From an uncultured Acetobacteraceae bacterium (GTDB lineage Bacteria > Pseudomonadota > Alphaproteobacteria > Acetobacterales > Acetobacteraceae): a stretch of 55,549 nt of DNA. Shown here piece by piece: positions 1-10,080 of the stretch. A program made the translations under genes and the position numbers. Location: NCBI GenBank assembly GCA_903918195.1, contig CAIXDS010000335.1, positions 1 through 55,549 of the forward strand, in the 5' to 3' direction. The stretch's first letter is position 1, and each line of letters opens with the position of its first letter. The notes under the pieces were generated by a model. It saw nothing but the letters and a program-made list of their open reading frames with translations, was not told the origin of the DNA and searched no databases.

Positions 1-260
1 GGTTACGAGCGGCCGCTGGTGACCTTCTCATCGAGAGTTCAATTGGATGGCCTGCCGTTGTCCTGGAGCGCGGTTTGGCGCGTTGTGGTCCACCGCTAAC
101 GTCCGGATATCACACATGAACTTTCCGGACGGACACTAAGTGATCGCCGCAGCCCTCGAGGGGGCGGATCACAAGATTGTTATATCACCAGCGATACATT
201 GATGTTATGCTGGAGCACGCGATATTCTATCTACGCAATCTCCCATAGGTTGCGTTCAAC
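1..260. other. left edge, no confident gene
   Basis: No recognisable gene lies here. An open frame on the plus strand runs off the left edge and stops at 97-99 (ending WRVVVHR). It could be the tail of a truncated gene, but 32 residues give no family match. Downstream is A/T-richer DNA with a possible sigma-70 promoter for the next gene: TTGATG at 199-204 and TATTCT at 223-228, spaced 18 bp. This promoter is a weak guess. Confidence 0.3.
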
Positions 261-1742
261 ATGAACGAGGAACCCTTCCAGTTGCGTCCCGCCGTCCTCT
301 CGCGTCGCCGATTGCTGGCTGGCACGGCGGCGATGGCCGGTGGCTATGCCCTGAAAAGCGTCGCGTCGCACTGGCCCGAAGACGCTGCTGACCGTCCTGG
401 GAGCCTCTCCCGGGGAGCTTTGCCGCCCCAGTTCGGCGGCGATGCGCGGGCGGTGCTGGCGTTGGCTGAACGGTTTCCCTGGACCCAATATACCGAGAAG
501 TCTTTTTTCCCGCTGCAGATTGCCAATGTATTCGACCCGGCCTTGGCGTTGAACCAGAGGGCCACCACGGGCTTGCTCGGGGAGCGTCAATTCCATCTCG
601 GCAACGGCAGGGCCGTGCTGCCATGGGCGCCGATGTTCGAGCGCCCGAGCGCCGTGATCACCGCCGACCGGGATCTTCGCGCTCAGGTCGGTGTCGAACG
701 TCTGTTCATAAAGGACGAAGGCAACGATCGCATCGCCATCTATGGCAACAAGGTCCGCAAATACGAATTTCTGCTGCCGAACCTTTATTATGGCGGGGTC
801 CGGAAAATTTATTCCCATGGGGCGTATGGCAGCAATCACTGCGCTCATCTGGCGTTGGCAGCCCGGTTCGCGGATTTCCATGCGGCCCCTGCAGCCGATG
901 ACATGGATGTCGTGCTCAATCTGTACCCGCAGGAAATCACCGAGAACGTCAAGATCAAGCTGCGTCTGCTTGCCGCCACCGGCGTGACCATGAAGTTCCT
1001 GCAAGGGGACGCCGCGGTCGCCCTGTCGATCGGGCTGCACAGCCAGTTGAATAAGACGACAGAGCGCAGCGCGGAAGGTTTCATCGATCCAGGCGGTTCA
1101 TCCCCGTTGGCCGTGCTTGGACATGTCGAGGCCGCGATGGAGTTGGCCCGGCAAATCGAGAGCCGATCCTGCGCGATGGACGGCCCTCCGGATTTTGTGT
1201 TTCTGCCGATTGGCAGCGGCGGAACCGCCATGGGCCTGGCCCTTGGATTTTATATTCTGCGATGGTCGACACGCATCGTCGCCACCTGTTCCCAGGACAA
1301 GGGCATGCTGGCCAGGTTGGTTGTCAACGGCAATACCAGCGAGCCTTTCGGCGTCGCGCACGCAAAGCACCTTCTGGCGGAATCGATGCCCTGGGTGAAA
1401 AAGCTCGGTCTCGTCGCCGACAACGTTACGGCCGAGGATGTCCTGCGGGGCCGATTCGCCTATGACGCTGAGACCTGGCTCCCCGGCTATGGCAAAATGT
1501 CCGCAGCTGTCGCAGAGAGTGCCCGGATCGCAGAAGATAGCGGGCTCATCCTGGACGGGACCTTTTCAGCCAAAGCCTTCCATACGCTGACCCTATATGC
1601 AAAAAACCAGCTTCTGCATCGCCGGCGGGTGCTGTTCTGGAACACCTACCAACGTTTTCCCTTCGAGACCGTGCTCGCGGTCAACGATGCCTGGATGAGC
1701 GCGTTTCCGGCGGACATTCAAAGTCGCCTGGTTCAGGTCTGA
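261..1742 (+). CDS. Tat-signal PLP-dependent enzyme, D-cysteine desulfhydrase/ACC deaminase-like
   Basis: Predicted fold-type II pyridoxal-phosphate enzyme of the D-cysteine desulfhydrase/ACC deaminase group. Residues 13-31 read LSRRRLLAGTAAMAGGYAL, a twin-arginine signal, so export to the periplasm is predicted. The segment YGNKVRKYEFLL (161-172) matches the family's GGNKxRKLE block, with Lys164 the likely Schiff-base lysine. SNHC at 191-194 matches the following cofactor-binding turn, and a GSGGTAMGLALG loop lies further on for the PLP phosphate. At 493 residues it is clearly longer than the usual 330-residue members, partly from the signal and an N-terminal extension. The ATG start keeps the Tat motif near the N-terminus. 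The substrate is unknown. A VTT-type membrane protein follows 15 bp downstream and may be co-transcribed. Confidence 0.72.
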   Translation: MNEEPFQLRPAVLSRRRLLAGTAAMAGGYALKSVASHWPEDAADRPGSLSRGALPPQFGGDARAVLALAERFPWTQYTEKSFFPLQIANVFDPALALNQRATTGLLGERQFHLGNGRAVLPWAPMFERPSAVITADRDLRAQVGVERLFIKDEGNDRIAIYGNKVRKYEFLLPNLYYGGVRKIYSHGAYGSNHCAHLALAARFADFHAAPAADDMDVVLNLYPQEITENVKIKLRLLAATGVTMKFLQGDAAVALSIGLHSQLNKTTERSAEGFIDPGGSSPLAVLGHVEAAMELARQIESRSCAMDGPPDFVFLPIGSGGTAMGLALGFYILRWSTRIVATCSQDKGMLARLVVNGNTSEPFGVAHAKHLLAESMPWVKKLGLVADNVTAEDVLRGRFAYDAETWLPGYGKMSAAVAESARIAEDSGLILDGTFSAKAFHTLTLYAKNQLLHRRRVLFWNTYQRFPFETVLAVNDAWMSAFPADIQSRLVQV

Positions 1743-1757
1743 CGGAAGCGTTTCGCC

Positions 1758-2477
1758 GTGACCCCGCAAAGCCGGCGCATTGCCCAGTTTGCCTACGTGG
1801 CTGTCGTCGTTATCGGCTTTGCGACGTACATCGTATTCAGCGCGGATTTCCGGGCGCAACTGCTGACGATGGGCACCCTCGACGGATGGGCGAGCGGGAT
1901 GCACCATGGCATCGGCGCCACGAGCCTGTTTACCGCATTCGTCGTCAGCATCTTTTTTTCGATTCCGGCAGGACCGTTGTTTTATATCGCCTTCGGGTAC
2001 TTCTATGGCGCTTATGAAGGTGCGCTCATTGCGGATATGGCCACCACGGCGGGCTCTGCCGGCGCGTTTTTTTTCTTTCGTGCCGTCATTCCGCCGGGCG
2101 GCAGCCTGACGAAACTCGATGTCAGGAACGTCTTTGCCACCTTGCTTTTGTTGCGCAGTTCGCCCTGGATTCCCAACCCGCTGATTACCGTGTTCTGCAG
2201 TTCGTTCGATGTTGGCATCGTCACCTTCACGCTGGCGACCTTCATCGGGACGATGCCACTCATTTTCGTCTACACTCTCGCTGCCAGCCGGCTGCATGGT
2301 GACCTTGACATCTCGGTGCTCTACTCGACTGAGGTTACGGTGGCATTCGGCCTGCTGGGCGCCATCTCACTGCTTGGCTTTCTGAAGCCGCTCAGGATTA
2401 TCCTCGACTACCTGAAGGCCATTCGGGCTGAGGTGGATCACGCCAAAGCCCCTCGCGCCCTGCCCGGAGGCGGATGA
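1758..2477 (+). CDS. VTT/DedA-type (TVP38/TMEM64-like) membrane protein
   Basis: Integral membrane protein of 239 residues with a GTG start, 15 bp after the PLP enzyme. Residues 11-27 form a first helix. The central block around IPAGPLFYIAFGYFYGAYEGALIADMA has the glycine-rich re-entrant pattern of the VTT (SNARE-associated/TVP38) domain, followed by a LLLLRSSPWIPNPLI segment resembling the family's second re-entrant region. Relatives act in lipid scrambling or membrane transport, but substrates are mostly unknown. The assignment rests on remembered family patterns. Its position suggests an operon with the preceding exported enzyme. Confidence 0.6.
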   Translation: MTPQSRRIAQFAYVAVVVIGFATYIVFSADFRAQLLTMGTLDGWASGMHHGIGATSLFTAFVVSIFFSIPAGPLFYIAFGYFYGAYEGALIADMATTAGSAGAFFFFRAVIPPGGSLTKLDVRNVFATLLLLRSSPWIPNPLITVFCSSFDVGIVTFTLATFIGTMPLIFVYTLAASRLHGDLDISVLYSTEVTVAFGLLGAISLLGFLKPLRIILDYLKAIRAEVDHAKAPRALPGGG

Positions 2478-2515
2478 TCGGGAACCGGCATGGCGGAAGG
2501 CGTGCGAATGCGGCC

Positions 2516-3646
2516 TCAATCCAGCGATTTGCGGAAACGCAGCACACTCAGCGTGAGCAACCCGACCCCCAACACGCCCATGGCGGTCAGCGGGGGCCAC
2601 AGCACATCGACCCCGACGCCCTTAAGGAACACGGCCCGCAGAACCACCAGATAATAGCGCAACGGATTGATCAGGGTGAACCATTGCAGCACCTGCGGCA
2701 TGGCAGCGATTGGGAAGGCGAATCCCGAGAGAATGAAAAACGGATTCACCAGGAAGAAGTTCAGGGCAAACGCCTGCTGCTGCGTGCGCGCGAGCGTTGA
2801 CAGCAACAGGCCGAGGCCGAGCGCCGCCACCAGGAACAGCGACGACCCGAGCAGCATGACCAGCGGGCTGCCGACGAACGGAACGCGAAACCACAGCACG
2901 CCGAAAATAGTCACCAGGGCCACATCGGCGAGACCGATCAGGAAGAACGGCAACGTCTTGCCGAGGATGAACTCGAATGGCCGGATCGGGCTCACCATGA
3001 TCTGCTCGAGCGTGCCCACCTCGCGTTCGCGCACCACCGCCAAAGCGGTCAGGCTGACCACCTGAATGAGCGTCAGCGTGCCGATCACGCCGGGGATGAA
3101 GAACCAGCGGTCGTCGAGACCTTCATTGAACCAGGGGCGTTCCTGTAGCGGAACGGCGGCGCCGGCGGCGGCCGCGCCGGCCGGCAGCGGCCAGGCATTG
3201 GCCATCGCCTCGGCCTGGAATTGCGCGACGATCAGGCTGACATAGCCGAGCGCGATCAGCGCGGTGTTCGAATTGGTGCCGTCAACCGACACCTGCAACG
3301 GCGCGGTCCGGCCATTGCCCAGCTTCTCGGCGAATCCGGCATGGATGACGATGGCCACCACCGCGCGGCCGGTGTCGATGGCATGGGTGACCTGAAGCTG
3401 CGTCTGCGCGATATCCACGATGTCGAAGCGACCGGTGGCGACGAAATGCGAAACGAGGCTGCGGCTGGCCTGGCTGTGATCGAGATCGAGCACCACCGTG
3501 GACACATGGTTGACCGTGAAGGTCGCGGCATAGCCGAACACGAGCACCTGAATGAGCAGCGGCACGATCAGGCGAAACATTGCCCAGCGGTCGCGGCGGA
3601 GTTCGAGAAACTCCTTCACCAGCATTACGTACAGACGCTCGAACAT
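2516..3646 (-). CDS. ABC-2 type exporter permease (YbhR-like)
   Basis: Membrane subunit of a YbhGFSR-type exporter, 376 residues. The N-terminal helix after MFERLYVMLVKEFLELRRDR is followed by an extracytoplasmic domain, then a five-helix ABC-2 core containing VVREREVGTLEQIMVSPIRP. That segment is the classic coupling block of this family. It is the last gene of a five-gene minus-strand operon and starts 3 bp after the stop of the paralogous permease. The substrate cannot be read from sequence; E. coli YbhFSR exports drugs and cations, and that role is only a guide. Confidence 0.88.
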   Translation of the reverse strand: MFERLYVMLVKEFLELRRDRWAMFRLIVPLLIQVLVFGYAATFTVNHVSTVVLDLDHSQASRSLVSHFVATGRFDIVDIAQTQLQVTHAIDTGRAVVAIVIHAGFAEKLGNGRTAPLQVSVDGTNSNTALIALGYVSLIVAQFQAEAMANAWPLPAGAAAAGAAVPLQERPWFNEGLDDRWFFIPGVIGTLTLIQVVSLTALAVVREREVGTLEQIMVSPIRPFEFILGKTLPFFLIGLADVALVTIFGVLWFRVPFVGSPLVMLLGSSLFLVAALGLGLLLSTLARTQQQAFALNFFLVNPFFILSGFAFPIAAMPQVLQWFTLINPLRYYLVVLRAVFLKGVGVDVLWPPLTAMGVLGVGLLTLSVLRFRKSLD

Positions 3647-3649
3647 CGG

Positions 3650-4786
3650 CTAATCCAGGCGCTTGCGGAAGGCGCGGGCGGCGATCCAGATGATGGCCGC
3701 CGCATACAGCACCAGCGCCAGGATCGGCACGGCCAGATCGGCGACCGTGCTGCCCTTGAGGAACACCGCGCGCAGGATGGTCACGTAATAACGGGCGTAG
3801 ACAATCAGGGTCACCGCCTGGATCGGCGCCGGCATCTGATCGATCGGAAACGTGTAGCCCGACAGCAGGCTGGTCGGCAGCATGGTGAGCATGAGTGCCA
3901 CCTGGCTGGCACCGAGCTGGCTGCGGATGCGCACCGAGACGAGATAGCCGATGCCCATGACGACGACGGTGAACAGGCCGGTCGTCAGCAGCACGGTGAC
4001 GAGGCTGCCGCGGAACGGCACCTGAAACCAGAAGGCGGCGGCAGCGAGGCAGAATGCCGCGTCAAACAAGCCGATCGCGAAATAGGGGATCAGCTTGCCG
4101 ATCATGACTTCGAGCGCGGTCACCGGGGTCGAAATAAGCTGCTCCATCGTGCCGCGCTCCCACTCGCGGGCGACGGTGAGCGAGGTGAGCTGGGCGCCGA
4201 TCAGACCCAGAATGACCGCGACGACGCCCGGAATGATGAAATTGCGGCTGTCCAGCCCCTCGTTGAACAAAACCCGCGGCTGCAGATCGACGCTGCCCAC
4301 GCTGGGCGGCCGGGTGCCGTGCGCGGCGGCCCAGCGTGCGGCGAAATCGGCCGTTGCCAGCGCGATCACACCCTGCGCGTAGCCGGTGGCGATGGTTGTC
4401 GTGTTGGCATCGGTGGCATCGAACACCGTCTGCACCTCGGCATTGCCCGTGCTGGCCAGCACCCGCGAGAAGTTCACCGGGATGGTGACCGCGCCGATGC
4501 AGGTGCCGCGGTTCATGGCATCACGCACCGCCCGCTCGTCGTTCAGGTTGCGGGCGATAACGAACCAGTCCGAGGCGACGAACCGTTGCACCAGCTCGCG
4601 GCTGGTCTGGCTGTGCTCCTGGTCATACACGCAGAGCGGCACGCGCCGGATGTCGAGGCTGACGCCGTAGCCGAGCAACACCATCTGCATCAGCGGCATC
4701 AGCAGGGCGATGGCGAGGCTGCGCGGGTCGCGCCAGACCTGCAACGTCTCCTTGAAGGCGATCGCGAACAGGCGGCCCAGGTTCAT
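3650..4786 (-). CDS. ABC-2 type exporter permease (YbhS-like)
   Basis: Second ABC-2 permease of the exporter, 378 residues, paralogous to the next gene. It begins MNLGRLFAIAFKETLQVWRDPRSLAIALLMPLMQMVLLGYG, typical of YbhS. A large soluble loop follows, then the VAREWERGTMEQLISTPVTALE coupling block and the remaining helices. Its start overlaps the end of the upstream ATPase gene by 4 bp, so translation is likely coupled. The two permeases probably form a heterodimer in the inner membrane. Confidence 0.9.
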   Translation of the reverse strand: MNLGRLFAIAFKETLQVWRDPRSLAIALLMPLMQMVLLGYGVSLDIRRVPLCVYDQEHSQTSRELVQRFVASDWFVIARNLNDERAVRDAMNRGTCIGAVTIPVNFSRVLASTGNAEVQTVFDATDANTTTIATGYAQGVIALATADFAARWAAAHGTRPPSVGSVDLQPRVLFNEGLDSRNFIIPGVVAVILGLIGAQLTSLTVAREWERGTMEQLISTPVTALEVMIGKLIPYFAIGLFDAAFCLAAAAFWFQVPFRGSLVTVLLTTGLFTVVVMGIGYLVSVRIRSQLGASQVALMLTMLPTSLLSGYTFPIDQMPAPIQAVTLIVYARYYVTILRAVFLKGSTVADLAVPILALVLYAAAIIWIAARAFRKRLD

Positions 4787-5733
4787 GCGCCGGCGACCGC
4801 GTCATGCGGCCGGGACACGAGTTGGACGAACACGTCCTCCAGGCTCGGCGTGATGCCGCGCGGCGGACCGGCGGTGATGCCGTGCCGGGCCAGCAACGAC
4901 GGCAGATCGGCAGCGATGCCGGCCTGCTGCACCAGCACATGCAGCCTGTTGCCGAAAATCGATGCATCGATAACGCCCGGCACCTGCCGCAGCGCCACCA
5001 GCGCCGCGCCGAGCGCCGAACACTCGAGTTCGAACAACACCCCGCCCAGCTCGCGCCGACGCAGTTCACCCGGACTGCCGATCGCCACCAGCCGGCCGGC
5101 GTCGATCAGGGCGATCCGGTTGCAATATTCCGCCTCGTCCATGTAATGGGTCGAAACCAGGATGGTGACGCCTTCCGACGCCAGATGGTGGATCAGGTCC
5201 CAGAACAGCCGGCGCGCCTCCGGCTCAACCCCCGAGGTGGGCTCGTCGAGGAACAACACCGGCGGCCGGTGCAGGATGGCACAGCCGAGCGCGAGCCGCT
5301 GCTTCCAGCCACCGGCAAGGGTCTGCACCAGCGCATCCTCGCGCCCTTCCAGTCCGGCCATGGCAACGGCGAGGCGCATGCGCGCATCGATATCGCGGCG
5401 CGGCACCCGGTAGAGGCCGCCGAAAAAGCGCAGATTCTCGCGCACGGTGAGATCGCCGTAGAGGGAGAATTTCTGCGACATGTAACCAATATGCGCGCGC
5501 ACCGCATCCGGTTCGCGGCCGACATCGAAGCCGGCCACCCAGGCACGGCCCGCGCTCGGCTGCAGCAATCCGCACAGCAGGCGGATGGTGGTCGATTTGC
5601 CGGCGCCATTCGGGCCGATGAAGCCGACGATTTCGCCCTTGGCGATGTTGAGATCGAGCCGGTCCACCGCGGTGAAGCTGCCGAATTTCTTGGTCAATCC
5701 CTGGGCGACCACGGCGGGGCCGTCATCATTCAT
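4783..5733 (-). CDS. ABC exporter ATPase (YbhF C-terminal-half-like)
   Basis: Nucleotide-binding subunit of 316 residues. Visible motifs are Walker A GPNGAGKST, a Q-loop near GYMSQKFSLYGDLTV, a divergent signature LAGGWKQRLALG in place of LSGGQ, Walker B VLFLDEPTSGV and the switch STHYMDEAE. E. coli YbhF fuses two ATPase domains; here they are separate genes that overlap by 4 bp, and this one corresponds to the C-terminal half. The divergent signature is usual for that half as I remember it. Confidence 0.9.
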   Translation of the reverse strand: MNDDGPAVVAQGLTKKFGSFTAVDRLDLNIAKGEIVGFIGPNGAGKSTTIRLLCGLLQPSAGRAWVAGFDVGREPDAVRAHIGYMSQKFSLYGDLTVRENLRFFGGLYRVPRRDIDARMRLAVAMAGLEGREDALVQTLAGGWKQRLALGCAILHRPPVLFLDEPTSGVEPEARRLFWDLIHHLASEGVTILVSTHYMDEAEYCNRIALIDAGRLVAIGSPGELRRRELGGVLFELECSALGAALVALRQVPGVIDASIFGNRLHVLVQQAGIAADLPSLLARHGITAGPPRGITPSLEDVFVQLVSRPHDAVAGA

Positions 5734-6674
5734 GCCGGGCTGCCCGATCCGAGCAGGGCGACGAACACGTCCTCGATGCCCGGCTCGATCGGCGTGATGT
5801 CGGCATCCGCGATGCCCTGCCCGGCGAGCCTCGCCCGCAGCTCGGGCGCCCGGCGCTCGGCATCGTCCACCCGGACGTTGACGCGGTCGCCCATGAGCAG
5901 CAGGCCGAGCACGCCGGCGGCCCCCTCCACCGCCGCATGGGCGCGGCGGGCATCGCGCGTCACCACCGCGAGCAGCGCGCCTGGCATCGCCTGCTTCAGC
6001 CGCGCCGGGGTGTCGCAGTGGCGGATCGCACCGGCATGCAGCAGCGCGAGGCGCGAGCAGCGCTCGGCTTCGTCCATATAGGCGGTGGAGAGCAGGATGG
6101 TGACACCGTGCTCGCGCAGGCCATACAGGATGCCCCAGAAGTCGCGGCGGGAGACCGGGTCCACCCCAGTGGTGGGCTCGTCGAGCAGCAGGACCCGGGG
6201 GGTATGGATCAGCGCGCAGACCAGGCCGAGCTTCTGCTTCATGCCGCCGGAGAGCTGCCCGGCCAGACGGCGGCGAAACGGCAGCATGCCGGCGGCGGCC
6301 AGCAATTCCTGGCTGCGGTCGCGGCGCACCCGGGCGGGTACCGCGAACAGCGTGGCGTAGAAGAAGATGTTCTCGGCAACCGTCAGGTCTTCATACAGGC
6401 CGAAGCGCTGCGGCATGTAGCTGAGCAACGGCTTGGCGCGCTCCGGATCGGCCACGACATCGACGCCTTCGAGGTGGATCTCGCCGGCATCGGGGCGCAG
6501 CACGCCGGCCAGCATGCGCATGATCGTGGTTTTGCCGGCGCCGTCCGGACCGACGAGGCCGAATATCTCGCCGCGCCGGACTGCAAGGTCGATGCCCCGC
6601 ACCGCCGATACCGGACCGAAACGGCGAACGAGGCCGCGCGCCAACACCGCGACCTCACCCGCCGGGTCCGTCAC
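5730..6674 (-). CDS. ABC exporter ATPase (YbhF N-terminal-half-like)
   Basis: Nucleotide-binding subunit of 314 residues with Walker A GPDGAGKTT, signature LSGGMKQKLGLVCALIH, Walker B VLLLDEPTTGVDP and switch STAYMDEAE. Asp replaces Asn in the Walker A loop (GPDGAGKT), as in the first half of YbhF. The start overlaps the upstream HlyD-type gene by 4 bp, and its end overlaps the second ATPase by 4 bp. It presumably pairs with that ATPase as a heterodimer driving the two permeases. Confidence 0.9.
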   Translation of the reverse strand: MTDPAGEVAVLARGLVRRFGPVSAVRGIDLAVRRGEIFGLVGPDGAGKTTIMRMLAGVLRPDAGEIHLEGVDVVADPERAKPLLSYMPQRFGLYEDLTVAENIFFYATLFAVPARVRRDRSQELLAAAGMLPFRRRLAGQLSGGMKQKLGLVCALIHTPRVLLLDEPTTGVDPVSRRDFWGILYGLREHGVTILLSTAYMDEAERCSRLALLHAGAIRHCDTPARLKQAMPGALLAVVTRDARRAHAAVEGAAGVLGLLLMGDRVNVRVDDAERRAPELRARLAGQGIADADITPIEPGIEDVFVALLGSGSPA

Positions 6675-7672
6675 GGCCCGGGTGGCAACAGGGGGATGCT
6701 GGCATCGGCAGGCATGCCCGGCAACAATTCATGCGTCGGGTTATCGATGTCAATGCGTATCCGATAGACCAGCGTCACCCGTTCGGCGTGCGTCTCGACG
6801 GTTTTCGGGGTGAACTCCGCCTCCGGCGAAATGAAGCTGATGCGGCCGCGGTAGATCTTGTTGGGATAGGTATCCGTCGTCACCTCGGCCGCTCCGCCGA
6901 GGCGGACCTTGCCGATATCCTGCTCGTTCACGTAGGCGCGCAGCCAGACATGGTCGAGATCGTCCAGGGTGACGATCGCCACCCCCGGCCCGGCCAACTG
7001 GCCCAGTTCGGCCTCGCGCACCGCAATCACGCCGGCGAAGGGCGCGCGCAGCACCGTGTAGCCGAGGGTGATTTCGTCGAGCCGCAGCTTCTCCGCCGCC
7101 GCCGTTTCGTTGGCGCGGGCCAGGGCCACGTTGGTGGCCGCCACCTGCACCATGGCCTGATCATGCGTGAGCGTGGCCGCCGATTGCAGCGCCGCGGTCC
7201 GGGCGAGATCGCGCGCCTGCACCGAGGTCGCCGCGGTTTTCACCAGCGCCTCCTGCCGCCTGTCGTCGCGCTGCTTCTCGGCGAGATCGAACTGGTCGCT
7301 GTCCACGCTGCTCTGGGCCGCGGCCAGGCTGCGTTCGTTGACGGCAACCTGGGCCGCGGCGACCTGCTGGTTGGCGCGGTCGATCTCGATCTGCTGGCGA
7401 TAGAGGCGGTCATCGACGCGCGCCAGCAGCGTATCGCGGGCGACATAAGCGCCCTCATCGAAGGGGAGTTCGACGATGGGCGCCTGCACCTGGGTGAAAC
7501 TCAGAACGCTCTCGTGCGCTTCGATGTTGCCGGAGACGGTGATCCGGCCGGGCGTGGCCGGCTTGCCGAACAAGGCTGCCGGCAGGGCGAGCGGCCAGCG
7601 CCACAGCCCGTAGCCGCCCGCCGCGAGGACGAGGAGAACGCTCGTGAGCAGCAGCGCGCGGGAACGGCTCAT
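6671..7672 (-). CDS. HlyD-type periplasmic adaptor (YbhG-like)
   Basis: Membrane-fusion protein of 333 residues and the first gene of the exporter operon. One N-terminal membrane anchor lies at about residues 6-26. Next come a lipoyl/biotinyl-like half (GNIEAHESVLSFTQVQAP), a long Ala/Gln-rich coiled hairpin, the second lipoyl half (TVLRAPFAGVIAV) and a beta-barrel region ending HELLPGMPADASIPL. It would link the inner-membrane ABC transporter to an outer-membrane factor not encoded here. The next gene upstream is on the same strand about 50 bp away but is functionally unrelated. Confidence 0.88.
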   Translation of the reverse strand: MSRSRALLLTSVLLVLAAGGYGLWRWPLALPAALFGKPATPGRITVSGNIEAHESVLSFTQVQAPIVELPFDEGAYVARDTLLARVDDRLYRQQIEIDRANQQVAAAQVAVNERSLAAAQSSVDSDQFDLAEKQRDDRRQEALVKTAATSVQARDLARTAALQSAATLTHDQAMVQVAATNVALARANETAAAEKLRLDEITLGYTVLRAPFAGVIAVREAELGQLAGPGVAIVTLDDLDHVWLRAYVNEQDIGKVRLGGAAEVTTDTYPNKIYRGRISFISPEAEFTPKTVETHAERVTLVYRIRIDIDNPTHELLPGMPADASIPLLPPGP

Positions 7673-7724
7673 GAGTTCGACGGGTCCCTCTGTGCATTGG
7701 GTCGGGTGCCGGGTTCACGCTCGC

Positions 7725-9353
<1,629 letters not shown>

Positions 9354-9387
9354 GGCAGCCTCCGGGCGGACGGCGATCCGTTCGCTG

Positions 9388-9966
9388 CTAGTGGAGGAAC
9401 TTGAGCAGACCGGCAACGCTGGCAAGCTGGGCGAGGAACAAACCGACCGCCCACTGAACCATCGCCCGCTGTGATTCGGCAATCCTGCCGATCATGTGAG
9501 CTTCCAGGGTGCGGATATCGGCCTTGGTCGTGGCTTCGAGGGTACGGATGTCGCCCTTCAGGGACTGGGTATCGGCTTTTGTCGCGGCTGCCAGGGCCTG
9601 GGTATCGGCTTTTGTCGCGGCTGCCAGGGCCTGGATATCGGCCTTGGTCGCGGCTGCCAGGGCCTGCATTTCGGCCTTTGTCGAGGTTGCCAGGGCCTGG
9701 ATATCGGCCTTGGTCGCGGCTACCAGGGCCTGCATTTCGGCCTGCAAGTCCCTGATATCGCCCTTGGTGGCGGTTGCCAGCGCCTGGATGTCGGCCTTGG
9801 TCGCGGCTGCCAAAGCCTGGATATCGGCCTTGGTCGCGAGCTCCGACAGGTCGAACTCCCGGGTCTCGCGCAGCGCGTCGGTGACCGCCCCGGCCTGCTC
9901 CTCGGAGAAGCCGACGCCCTTGAGCTTCTGGACCAGCTTGTAGGTGTCGAGCGGGTGCGCGTTCAT
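9388..9966 (-). CDS. DUF1640-like coiled-coil membrane protein with hendecad repeats
   Basis: 192-residue protein. The N-terminus DTYKLVQKLKGVGFSEEQA resembles the CCDC90/DUF1640 family. A long coiled coil follows, built of 11-residue units of the type ATKADIQALAA; two units are lengthened to 18 residues, as if a heptad had been added. One C-terminal membrane helix (VGLFLAQLASVAGLL) ends the protein. In DNA the repeats appear as a 33-bp periodic array at about 9,500-9,840. Bacterial members have no defined role; eukaryotic relatives are mitochondrial membrane proteins. It probably forms a trimeric or other parallel bundle anchored in the inner membrane. Confidence 0.8.
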   Translation of the reverse strand: MNAHPLDTYKLVQKLKGVGFSEEQAGAVTDALRETREFDLSELATKADIQALAAATKADIQALATATKGDIRDLQAEMQALVAATKADIQALATSTKAEMQALAAATKADIQALAAATKADTQALAAATKADTQSLKGDIRTLEATTKADIRTLEAHMIGRIAESQRAMVQWAVGLFLAQLASVAGLLKFLH

Positions 9967-10080
9967 GGCAACAGTTTACCTCATTTTCGCGCCCGGATGC
10001 ACGTCCCGGCCGGCGCCGGCCCGGCCGGCGGGGCAGGCGCGCGCCGTCGTTCAATGATTTGCTAACCCACCGCGCCGAAT

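Noticed and set aside
3221..5146. 641-codon plus-strand open frame
   Set aside because: Antisense to two clear ABC permeases and part of an ATPase gene; His/Arg/Asp/Gly-rich low-complexity translation typical of shadows in high-GC DNA.
9496..9840. 33-bp repeats resembling a CRISPR array
   Set aside because: Repeats are in frame, contiguous, without spacers, and encode the coiled coil of the minus-strand gene.
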